Positions 1-5,925 of a DNA stretch of 14,559 nucleotides are shown piece by piece. This stretch comes from Fidelibacterota bacterium. Lineage in GTDB: Bacteria; Bipolaricaulota; Bipolaricaulia; UBA7950; UBA9294. Both the position numbers and the translations under genes were made by a program. A model generated the notes under the pieces. That model saw nothing but the letters and a program-made list of their open reading frames with translations. It did not search any database and was not told where the DNA came from. The stretch is taken from positions 1 to 14,559 of the forward strand of contig JAJRTG010000173.1 of assembly GCA_024278395.1 (NCBI GenBank), written 5' to 3'. Within the stretch, counting starts at the first letter, position 1, and every line of letters begins with the position of its first letter.

Positions 1-240
1 AAGGCCGAAGATGAACGGGAGTTCGAACCCGCCGAACGTCCTCCCCTCCCACGGGCTCGGCGCCGGCCCGGAGATGAGGGCCGAGGTGTACGCCCCAAGG
101 GCGTAGAATCCGGCGATCCCGATGTTGAACAGGCCGGTGTATCCCCATTGGATGTTAAGCCCCAGGGAAAGGACCCCGTAGGTCCCGGCTGTAACCGCAA
201 AAAAGACGATGTAGTTCAGAATACCAACGAAATGCTCCAT
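1..240 (-). CDS. livM: Branched-chain amino acid ABC transporter permease LivM (N-terminal part)
   Basis: The first 80 codons of a permease are visible; the rest lies beyond the left edge. The protein starts MEHFVGILNYIVFFAVTAG and continues with a segment rich in Gly and aromatic residues (LSLGLNIQWGYTGLFNIG) that is typical of the LivM N-terminus, including the conserved G-x-x-N-I-G-x-A-G-F-Y-A-L-G-A-Y core. Family knowledge: LivM pairs with LivH to form the membrane channel of a LIV-type (HAAT family) importer powered by LivG and LivF. Its ATG (240-238) overlaps the livH stop by one base (TGATG), which implies translational coupling. It is the fourth gene of the liv operon. The substrate could be Leu/Ile/Val, another amino acid, or an amide or urea, because LIV-type systems vary. 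The family call is firm; the substrate is inferred. Confidence 0.92.
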   Translation of the reverse strand, partial: MEHFVGILNYIVFFAVTAGTYGVLSLGLNIQWGYTGLFNIGIAGFYALGAYTSALISGPAPSPWEGRTFGGFELPFIFGL

Positions 241-1163
241 CAGTCACTCCTTCCAAGGATCCCGGTCGGCCGCACGAGGAGCATCAGGATCATGATCACG
301 AACGCCACCGCCGGCTTATATCCGGTGGAGATGAACGCGGTCGACACCTCCTCCGAGATCCCGATGATCAGCCCGCCGAGGATCGCGCCGTACGGGTTCC
401 CGATTCCGCCCAAGATCACCCCGGCGAAGATAGAGAGGAGCATCTGCCAGCCGAGCTCCGGAGTGATGAACTTGTTCTCTATCCCTGAGAGGATCCCGGC
501 CACTGCGGCGAGCCCCCCGCCGATCACCCACGTCCAGATGATCACCCGGTCGGTGTTTATCCCGGTCACGCGGGCGAGAGCCGTGTTGTCGGCCATCGCC
601 CGCATCGCCTTGCCCATCTTCGTGTAGCGCAAAAAGACGTGAACCAGGGTCACCAGAATGATCGCGACCAGGATGATGAACACCTGATCCGACTTGATGC
701 GGGCGGCGATCCCGGGGATCGGAATCGCCAACTGGATCCGTTCGATGTAGTAGTGCGGTTGTGGTCCCCATACGAACTGAAGGATGTTGCGCAGCCCGAG
801 CGCCAGCCCGATGGACGACATCATGAGGATGATCGGCCCGGAGTTGCGCAACCTGCGGAACAGGACCCGATCGATCAGGATCATCGCCACGGCGGTGAGC
901 CCGGCCGCGAGGACGAGCGCCAGGGTGAATCCCAGCCCAAACGAGAGCGGGCCGAACGGAGTGTTCGGAATCCCGATCGCGGTGAACAGACCGAGCAACC
1001 CCAAGGCGATGTACGCCCCGAGGGCCATGATATCGCCGTGAGCGAAGTTGGAGAACCCGAGGATGCTGTAGATGAGGGACACCCCGATCCCGCCCAAGGA
1101 AAGGATGCTCCCCGAGATTATGCCGTAGATCAAGAGTTGTGGAATTCTAGCAAGCGTTGACAT
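240..1163 (-). CDS. livH: Branched-chain amino acid ABC transporter permease LivH
   Basis: This is a 307-residue, very hydrophobic protein, close to the usual LivH length (about 290-310). Residues 8-60 hold the LivH N-terminal pattern SGSILSLGGIGVSLIY followed by FSNFAHGDIMALGAY. The cytoplasmic loop that contacts the ATPases is visible as MRAMADNTALARVTGINTD. About eight membrane segments follow from hydrophobicity, ending in PTGILGRSD. Role: one half of the transmembrane channel of a LIV-type amino-acid importer. The start ATG at 1163 has the Shine-Dalgarno AGGAG four bases upstream, which overlaps the livF stop (TAG), and the gap to livF is only 7 bases. Its stop overlaps the livM start. 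Nothing in the protein is abnormal. Substrate specificity cannot be read from the permease. Confidence 0.95.
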   Translation of the reverse strand: MSTLARIPQLLIYGIISGSILSLGGIGVSLIYSILGFSNFAHGDIMALGAYIALGLLGLFTAIGIPNTPFGPLSFGLGFTLALVLAAGLTAVAMILIDRVLFRRLRNSGPIILMMSSIGLALGLRNILQFVWGPQPHYYIERIQLAIPIPGIAARIKSDQVFIILVAIILVTLVHVFLRYTKMGKAMRAMADNTALARVTGINTDRVIIWTWVIGGGLAAVAGILSGIENKFITPELGWQMLLSIFAGVILGGIGNPYGAILGGLIIGISEEVSTAFISTGYKPAVAFVIMILMLLVRPTGILGRSD

Positions 1164-1170
1164 ATCACTC

Positions 1171-1875
1171 CTATCCGCCGAGATAGAGCTTGCCTATCTC
1201 TTCATTCGCCAACAGATTCTGTCCTGTGTCCTCGTACCGGTTCCGCCCGGCAGCGAGGACGTAGCCGCGGGTGGAGAGCTTGAGCGATTCCTTGGCGTTC
1301 TGCTCGACGATGAGAACGGCGACGCCGGTCTCGTTGATCGCGGTGATCCGCTCGAAGATCTCCGTCGCCAACTTCGGGGCGAGGGCCGCCGAGGGTTCGT
1401 CGAGCAGGATGAGCTTCGGATCGAGCATCAGGGCACGGCCCATCGCCACCATCTGCCGCTCCCCCCCGCTCATCTTCCCCACCCGCTGGTGCCTGCGCTT
1501 CTTCAAGACCGGGAACAGGGAATAGACCTCGTCCATCCTGTCGGAGAAATCGTCCGTCCGGATGAACGCCCCCATCTCCAGGTTCTCCTGCACGGTAAGG
1601 GAGGGGAAGACGTTCTCCACCTGAGGGACGTAGGCCATCCCCAGCCGCACGATGCGGTCGGGGGAAAGCCCGGTGATATCCCGCCCGGCGAACCTGATCT
1701 CCCCGCCGGTCGGAGTGAGGAGCCCGAAGATCGTCTTCATCAGGGTCGACTTCCCAGCGCCGTTTGGGCCGATGATCGTCACGATCTCATGGGTGTCGAC
1801 TTCGATCGAGACGTCATGGAGGACCTCCATGTCCCCATAGCCGCTCGTCACTCCGTCAACCTTCAACAACGGCAT
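1171..1875 (-). CDS. livF: LIV-type ABC transporter ATP-binding protein LivF
   Basis: This is a 234-residue ABC ATPase of the LivF type. Walker A GPNGAGKST is at 36-44, the Q-loop VPQ near residue 85, the signature MSGGE at 135-139 and Walker B LILLDEP at 155-161. The H-loop position reads LIVEQN, with Gln instead of His, which is normal for LivF and helps separate it from LivG. The usual LivF sequence after Walker B (S-L-G-L-A-P) is S-A-A-L-A-P here, a small deviation. It hydrolyses ATP together with LivG to drive import through LivH and LivM. The ATG at 1875 lies inside the end of livG (20-base overlap), so its ribosome site is within livG coding sequence and coupling is likely. The assignment is firm. 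Confidence 0.95.
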   Translation of the reverse strand: MPLLKVDGVTSGYGDMEVLHDVSIEVDTHEIVTIIGPNGAGKSTLMKTIFGLLTPTGGEIRFAGRDITGLSPDRIVRLGMAYVPQVENVFPSLTVQENLEMGAFIRTDDFSDRMDEVYSLFPVLKKRRHQRVGKMSGGERQMVAMGRALMLDPKLILLDEPSAALAPKLATEIFERITAINETGVAVLIVEQNAKESLKLSTRGYVLAAGRNRYEDTGQNLLANEEIGKLYLGG

Positions 1876-2629
1876 ACTGCCCCCCCAGATAGGCCTCGAG
1901 AACCTGATCGTTGTGCTGCACCTCGTCCGGCTCCCCTTCCACCAGTTTGCGCCCCTCGCTCATCACGATGATCGGGCTGCACAGCCGCATCACGAAGTCC
2001 ATGTCGTGCTCGATGAGGAGGAAGGTCGTCTCGCGCTCCTTACACAGCCGTTCGATGGCCGAAGCGAGGGACTTGAGCAGGGTTCTGTTCACCCCTGCGC
2101 CGGGCTCGTCGAGCAGCACCAGCTTCGGATCGCTCATCATCGTCTTCCCCAGCTCCAGCAGCTTCTTCTGGCCGCCGGAAAGGGTCCCGGCCGAAGCAGA
2201 AGCCAACTCCTCAAGCCCGAGGAACTCAAGCACCTCCAGAGCTTTATCCCTGATCGTCCGCTCCTGCCGCGCCACCCGGCCGGGGCGGAAGAACGGATAG
2301 AGCAGGTGCTCTCCGATCTGACCCCACGGGACAAGCATCAGGTTCTCCAAGACCGTCATCTCCTTGAATTCACGCGGAATCTGGAACGTCCGTGCGATCC
2401 CCTTGCGAAAGACCAGGTAAGGAGGAAGGCCCGTTATGTCTTCATCCTGGAACTTGACGTTCCCCTTGTCCGGGCGCAGGAACCCGGTGAGGAGATTGAA
2501 CACCGTCGTCTTTCCCGCCCCGTTCGGCCCGATCAATCCGGTGATAGTCCCGCCGCGGACGGTGAACGAACAATCGTCCACCGCCCGCAGGCCACCAAAC
2601 CACTTCGAGAGGTTTTCAACTTTCAGCAT
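1856..2629 (-). CDS. livG: LIV-type ABC transporter ATP-binding protein LivG
   Basis: This is a 257-residue ABC ATPase of the LivG type. Walker A GPNGAGKTT is at 34-42, the Q-loop TFQIPR around 81-86, the signature LSGGQ at 150-154, Walker B VLLDEP at 171-176 and the H-loop IEHDMDFVM from 196. The C-terminal tail EVLEAYLGG-like motif (here QVLEAYLGG) is the LivG hallmark. The start was set at the ATG at 2629 because it begins with the family pattern MLKVENLSKWFGG and has a purine-rich GGGGTGGG site just upstream. A longer in-frame TTG at 2659 falls inside the terminator hairpin and has no ribosome site. It is the first structural gene of the operon livG-livF-livH-livM. Expression is probably controlled by the attenuator that ends about 13 bases before this start. 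Confidence 0.95.
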   Translation of the reverse strand: MLKVENLSKWFGGLRAVDDCSFTVRGGTITGLIGPNGAGKTTVFNLLTGFLRPDKGNVKFQDEDITGLPPYLVFRKGIARTFQIPREFKEMTVLENLMLVPWGQIGEHLLYPFFRPGRVARQERTIRDKALEVLEFLGLEELASASAGTLSGGQKKLLELGKTMMSDPKLVLLDEPGAGVNRTLLKSLASAIERLCKERETTFLLIEHDMDFVMRLCSPIIVMSEGRKLVEGEPDEVQHNDQVLEAYLGGQYAVVEG

Positions 2630-2642
2630 CTTCCCACCCCAC

Positions 2643-2678
2643 AAAATAAAAAACCGCAAGCCTTTCGGCTTTCGGTTT
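2643..2678 (-). terminator. Intrinsic terminator / attenuator just upstream of livG
   Basis: Read on the minus strand, the arm 2678-2667 (AAACCGAAAGCC) pairs with 2662-2651 (GGCTTGCGGTTT). The helix has 12 positions with one A.G mismatch, closed by a GAAA tetraloop. It runs straight into a T-rich tract (TTTTTTATTTT, 2653-2643). This is a textbook Rho-independent terminator. It points into livG, with only 13 bases between its T-tract and the ATG, and no gene ends upstream of it. That position makes a transcription attenuator of the liv operon much more likely than a terminator for another gene. The structure is seen; the regulatory role is inferred. Confidence 0.85.
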
Positions 2679-2682
2679 CACC

Positions 2683-2720
2683 GGGTCGAGTAAACACCAA
2701 CTCGGTGTATTACTCGGCCC
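2683..2720 (-). promoter_or_regulatory. Anti-antiterminator hairpin of the liv leader
   Basis: On the minus strand, 2720-2704 pairs with 2698-2683 around a 5-base GAGTT loop. This gives about 15 base pairs with one C-A mismatch and one bulged T. The 5' arm contains the stop codon of the leader ORF (2712-2710). No T-tract follows, so it is not a terminator itself. Its 3' arm (2698-2690, GGTGTTTAC) can instead pair with 2681-2674 (GTGAAACC), giving eight pairs with one bulge and one G.T. That alternative consumes five bases of the terminator 5' arm. The two folds exclude each other, as in trp-type attenuators. Confidence 0.65.
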
Positions 2721-2793
2721 AAATCGTCATAAAGCAGTTAAACAGATTACCCGTAAAAGATCGTCTCACCTCCAAGCTAAGAATCGATGCCAT
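2710..2793 (-). CDS. Putative liv operon leader peptide (27 aa)
   Basis: A 27-codon ORF lies in the transcribed leader of the liv operon. It has a perfect Shine-Dalgarno AGGAGG (2805-2800) six bases before its ATG (2793) and ends in TAA (2712-2710). The predicted transcript begins only a few bases before the ribosome site. The peptide starts MASILSLEVRRSFTGN and ends FMTIWAE. It holds three Phe (TTT), one Trp, three Leu, two Ile and one Val, with no run of any one amino acid. Its stop codon is inside the 5' arm of the hairpin that competes with the terminator, so a slowed ribosome would influence which fold forms. An in-frame ATG two codons earlier abuts the Shine-Dalgarno and is less likely. 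No database-recognised peptide family is claimed; the evidence is position, ribosome site and RNA folding. Confidence 0.55.
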   Translation of the reverse strand: MASILSLEVRRSFTGNLFNCFMTIWAE

Positions 2794-2816
2794 TCCCATC
2801 CTCCTGTATGGCAAGC

Positions 2817-2845
2817 ATCCTAGCAGAGCCACGCGCACTTGTCAA
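2817..2845 (-). promoter_or_regulatory. sigma70-type promoter of the liv operon
   Basis: On the minus strand there is a perfect -35 box TTGACA (2845-2840), a 17-base spacer and a -10 box TAGGAT (2822-2817). The predicted transcription start is near 2810. This leaves about 180 bases of leader before livG, which hold the leader ORF, the hairpin and the terminator described separately. Confidence 0.8.
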
Positions 2846-3175
2846 GCCCCGCATTGTCCCCTAAGAAACGAGGGGGTGGCGAGGCTGCGGTGCAGGTCCC
2901 TCAGATCTTCGCTGGCCGGGAGAGATAGAGCGGATCTCCGGAACCGAATAAGCCGCTCGCTCCGGCCTGCGCAAAGCACAAACCATGAAAGAACCAACGA
3001 AGATCGCATCGGAAACGCTCGTTGCGCAGGAGGTGAAGAAAGCGACGACGATGAGGAATGCCCGAGCATCGCCAGAGCGAGTAAAGACGAGGCCTCACGT
3101 TTCAAGAGGACCGCGGCATACGCAGGATCAAAGATTGAGCTCACGATCGACCACTTCGCCGTACATCCTTCTTAC
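2846..3175. other. About 330 bases with no convincing gene
   Basis: This stretch between the liv promoter and the end of the exoD-like gene has no ORF with a ribosome site or recognisable protein family. Both overlapping minus-strand frames stay open here (one from 3144 to 2842, one from 3098 to 2901), but their translations are Ser/Leu/Arg- or Arg/Phe-rich and look like random GC-rich readings. Small palindromes are present, such as CCCCT/AGGGG at about 2876-2859 and ATGC/GCAT around 3058-3069, but no RNA family was recognised. It could be a dispersed intergenic repeat or a decayed gene; the sequence alone cannot decide. Confidence 0.4.
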
Positions 3176-3781
3176 TTACCCAAACAGCCGAAGGATGATT
3201 CCGCCCCCAAGGAGCAATGCAGTCAGGTATAAACCGATAACAGTCACGCCGAAGAGCAATCCGATGATAGTAAGTAGTCCATCGTTCTCAACAAGCCCCA
3301 GGCCGATCAGAAGAATGGTAAGTCCGGGCAGGGTGTTTGTGCCGGGGACGGGGATCATCATCAGAGTCCCCATCACCAGGACGAACAGGCCGATCAGCCC
3401 GCGGAAGATGACGGAACTGTTGAGCGACCTGACGCGTGGTTTGAGAAACCGCTCGATCCTGCGCAGCAACTGGATCCCCTTGTCGGCCAGGAGCGGAACG
3501 ACAAGCCGAGGAACCGCTCGCTTACAGAGCCGCTCGGGAAGCCAGGGAACGGCTCGCCCCCATATCAACTGTAGCCCCAACAATGCGATCAGCAGTCCGA
3601 ACGGGATGGAGTAACCAACAGCGGGGATCGGCAATGCCGACGGAAGGGATATAAGAACGAGCAGGATCCCAAACCCACGTTCGGAAAGAGCGCCGACGAG
3701 CTCCCCGATGGTCGGCTCCTCCCGCACATCGTTGAGCAATCCAGCCAACTTCCCCGACAAGCGCCTTTCTTCCAACTCCAT
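3176..3781 (-). CDS. ExoD-family membrane protein (exopolysaccharide synthesis-related)
   Basis: This is a 201-residue membrane protein matching the ExoD family in length and layout. A short acidic N-terminal cytoplasmic segment (1-30, with EEPTIGELVGALSERG) is followed by a membrane hairpin with the family pattern LISLPSALPIPAVGYS at about 41-57. A basic middle loop (78-122, with FLKPRVRSLN) follows, and then further membrane segments that include MIPVPGTNTLPGLTILLIGLGL. Family knowledge: ExoD affects exopolysaccharide production and alkali tolerance in Rhizobium, but its biochemical role is not established. At the start, AGGGGG touches the ATG at 3781; a TTG two codons later has better spacing, so the start is uncertain by two residues. 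It is divergent from an HD-GYP gene, and a biofilm or c-di-GMP theme is possible but unproven. Confidence 0.8.
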   Translation of the reverse strand: MELEERRLSGKLAGLLNDVREEPTIGELVGALSERGFGILLVLISLPSALPIPAVGYSIPFGLLIALLGLQLIWGRAVPWLPERLCKRAVPRLVVPLLADKGIQLLRRIERFLKPRVRSLNSSVIFRGLIGLFVLVMGTLMMIPVPGTNTLPGLTILLIGLGLVENDGLLTIIGLLFGVTVIGLYLTALLLGGGIILRLFG

Positions 3782-4077
3782 CCCCCTGGTGGCCGACAGG
3801 CTCCTCTTTAAGTAACTCCAGCTTAACCTTTGCAGCAGCCGACCGGCAACCCGTTTTGGGCAAAGCTTCTATGGCCCCGATCGACTCAAGCAGACTTCGG
3901 TTGAACCAGTTCCCCAGTCGGATCAAGTCATGATTGCTGCGGTCCTAAGGCATCAGTCTGGGCCCCGCACGGCTCGCCGCTTGCCCATCCTCCGCCGGAA
4001 TGGCAAAATACCGTTTGATAGAACGTATGCCGGGATCTTCATCGATCGATGAAGCGCGGAAAGGAGAAGGGGTCTGG
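3782..4077. other. Divergent intergenic region, exoD-like / HD-GYP
   Basis: Nearly 300 bases separate the two divergent genes. I found no consensus promoter pair, terminator or clear operator. An in-frame ATG at 4000 could extend the HD-GYP protein by 26 residues, but it lacks a good ribosome site. A minus-strand frame opening with TTG at 3926 has no Shine-Dalgarno and runs out of frame into the exoD-like gene. Promoters for both genes should lie here, but I cannot place them. Confidence 0.4.
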
Positions 4078-5346
4078 ATGATAAGAGAGCCGCGGATCGC
4101 CTTATGGGATCTGCTCATGTGCCTGGCGAACGCTACGGACCTGGTCAGCCCGGCTGTAGCCGATCACCACAAGCGGGTAGCATATATCGCCTACAGCATA
4201 GGTGCGGAGCTCGGTCTGCCGAATGAAGAACGGGACCGGTTGGCCGTAGCGGGGGCCGTGCACGACATGGGCGCCCTTTCCGTGAAAGAGAGGCTCGATC
4301 TGCTGAAGTTCGAGATCGAAACACCACATCGGCATGCTGAACAAGGCTATCTGTTCCTCAGCGTCTTCGAACCTCTCGCCGATGCAGCTTCTCTGGTGCG
4401 CTTTCATCATGTCCCATGGAATAAAGGGAACGGGACTGAATTCGCCGGAAAATCGGTGCCGATCGGCAGTCACATCCTGCACCTGGCCGATCGCGTTGCC
4501 GTCCTCATCGATAAGCGACGGGAGATACTCGGGCAGGTTAATGCGATTCGCGAGAAGATAACGGCCCGTTCCGGGACCATGTTTATGCCCAAGCTGGTCG
4601 ACGCCTTCATGGATCTGGCGACAAAGGAGTTCTTCTGGCTCGATGTCGTCTCACAATCGACGCCCTCGGTCCTGAAGGACAGGGCGGGCCCGGCCGTCAT
4701 CGAGCTGCACTGGGACGGCCTCCTGGACCTGACCAGGATGTTCTCCCACATCATCGACTTCAGAAGCCGCTTCACCACGACCCACTCCGCCGGGGTGGCG
4801 GCCAGTGCCGAGGCGCTGGCGAAGCTGGCCGGTTTCTCGGCGCGTGAGTGCAAGATGATGAAGGTGGCTGGATACCTACACGACTTAGGCAAGCTCGCGG
4901 TGCCGACGGAGATCCTGGAGAAGTCGTCAACTCTGACGGAAGAGGAATTCAACGTCATCCGGGCCCACACCTTCTACACCTACCGCGTGCTGGAGCCCAT
5001 CGCCGATCTCGAGCTGATCAACACGTGGGCTTCATTTCATCATGAGCGCCTGGACGGAAACGGCTACCCCTTCCATCTTACCGATCATGACCTGTCGCTC
5101 GGATCGCGTATCATGGCGGTTGCGGACGTGTTCACCGCTGTTACAGAGGACCGCCCTTACAGGAAGGGCATGACCGGTGATAAAGCACTCCACGTTCTCC
5201 AACAGATGGCGAAGGCCTCCGCATTGGATGCTGGTATCGTATCCCTGCTGCAACGAAACTTCGATGAGGTCAACTCCATCCGTGCCGCCGCACAAGCTGC
5301 TTCGGTCGAGGAATATCAGTGGTCTTCAGTCTCCCAGATGTTTTAG
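4078..5346 (+). CDS. Tandem HD / HD-GYP domain protein, putative cyclic-di-GMP phosphodiesterase
   Basis: This is a 422-residue protein from the ATG at 4078, chosen because GGAGAAGGGG lies five bases upstream; an ATG at 4000 is an alternative. It has two HD folds. The N-terminal one (about 5-145) keeps likely metal ligands: HH at 30-31, HD at 62-63, H86, HH at 110-111 and D138. It has no GYP motif. The C-terminal one (about 210-370) is a canonical HD-GYP domain: H236, HD at 268-269 (YLHDLGKL), H297, HHERLDGNGYP at 321-331 and D350. Family knowledge: HD-GYP domains hydrolyse c-di-GMP, and sometimes cGAMP or related dinucleotides, to linear products or GMP. No signal peptide, membrane segment or receiver domain is visible, so it is probably cytosolic. 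The input signal is unknown. The convergent macro-domain gene ends 27 bases away. Confidence 0.88.
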   Translation: MIREPRIALWDLLMCLANATDLVSPAVADHHKRVAYIAYSIGAELGLPNEERDRLAVAGAVHDMGALSVKERLDLLKFEIETPHRHAEQGYLFLSVFEPLADAASLVRFHHVPWNKGNGTEFAGKSVPIGSHILHLADRVAVLIDKRREILGQVNAIREKITARSGTMFMPKLVDAFMDLATKEFFWLDVVSQSTPSVLKDRAGPAVIELHWDGLLDLTRMFSHIIDFRSRFTTTHSAGVAASAEALAKLAGFSARECKMMKVAGYLHDLGKLAVPTEILEKSSTLTEEEFNVIRAHTFYTYRVLEPIADLELINTWASFHHERLDGNGYPFHLTDHDLSLGSRIMAVADVFTAVTEDRPYRKGMTGDKALHVLQQMAKASALDAGIVSLLQRNFDEVNSIRAAAQAASVEEYQWSSVSQMF

Positions 5347-5373
5347 GGGCTGCGGTAGGTAGGGCGAGCCCGG

Positions 5374-5925
5374 CTATGCAAGCCGCTCCAGCGCCTCCTT
5401 GAACGCGGCGAACGCCTCTTCGCTGAAGCACACGATCTGCACCAGCTTAAGCGGTGATCCGGCGCGGAGGTGTTCCGAGATCGCCCTCACCGCGACCTCC
5501 GCCGCCTTGGGAAGCGGATACCCGTACACGCCGGTGCTGATCGCCGGGAAGGATATGCTCGCCAACCCAAGTTCCTCCCCAAGGCGGAGCGATTCCTGAT
5601 ACGCGCTTGCCAAGATCGGAGCCGATTCCGTATCGTTTCGATAGACCGGCCCGACGGTGTGGATCACGTACCGGGCCGGGAGGTCGCCGGCGTGCGTCCA
5701 CATCGCCCTTCCCGGCGGGAGCTTTCCGTGCTTACGAACGTACTCGCGGCATTCTTCGTCGATCACCGGTCCGGCGGCGCGGTGGATCGCCCCATCCACT
5801 CCGCCCCCGCCGCGCAGACCGGGGTTCGCTGCGTTCACGATCGCGTCTGTGTCCTGCTCGGTGATATCACCCCTAAGGACGACAAGATCGGTCCCTCCGA
5901 TCCTGCGTCTGACCGGCTCAGGCAT
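5374..5925 (-). CDS. Macro-domain protein, probable O-acetyl-ADP-ribose deacetylase / ADP-ribose hydrolase
   Basis: This is a 183-residue single macro domain of the YmdB/MacroD type. The diagnostic motifs are GDIT (D20), VNAAN (N31 and N34), the Gly-rich phosphate loop GGGGVDGAIHRAAG (39-52) and the second loop STGVYGYP (130-137). Family knowledge: N31 and the Asp in GVDGAI (D44) match the catalytic Asn/Asp pair of MacroD-type enzymes, which hydrolyse O-acetyl-ADP-ribose or remove ADP-ribose from acidic residues. The protein is cytosolic. It follows proC on the same strand and overlaps its end: the ATG at 5925 overlaps by 8 bases, and an in-frame GTG at 5934 would overlap by 17 and add three residues. 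Coupled translation with proC is likely; the functional reason for the pairing is not evident. No DarT-like toxin or sirtuin is adjacent. Confidence 0.9.
   Translation of the reverse strand: MPEPVRRRIGGTDLVVLRGDITEQDTDAIVNAANPGLRGGGGVDGAIHRAAGPVIDEECREYVRKHGKLPPGRAMWTHAGDLPARYVIHTVGPVYRNDTESAPILASAYQESLRLGEELGLASISFPAISTGVYGYPLPKAAEVAVRAISEHLRAGSPLKLVQIVCFSEEAFAAFKEALERLA

Noticed and set aside
2630..2659. TTG at 2659 as a longer livG start
   Set aside because: It lies in the 3' arm of the terminator hairpin, adds ten residues not seen in the family and lacks a ribosome site; the ATG at 2629 fits better.
3050..3090. RNase P RNA-like string GAGGAATGCCCGAGC
   Set aside because: It only loosely resembles the conserved GAGGAAAGTCCGGGC element, and no matching 3' element or overall fold of that RNA was found nearby.
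2842..3144. A 100-codon minus-strand ORF upstream of the liv promoter
   Set aside because: Ser/Leu/Arg-rich translation, no ribosome site and no family resemblance; it also overlaps the -35 region of the liv promoter.
1913..3232. Long plus-strand open frame antisense to livG and the leader region (439 codons)
   Set aside because: Its translation is rich in Arg, His and Pro, has no family motif and mirrors the well-supported livG on the other strand. It is a by-product of high GC codon use.
3522..3926. Minus-strand frame starting TTG at 3926 (LGNWFNRSLLESIGAIE...)
   Set aside because: The first 45 residues look protein-like, but there is no Shine-Dalgarno. The frame then runs out of phase through the exoD-like gene, with low-complexity Arg-rich sequence.
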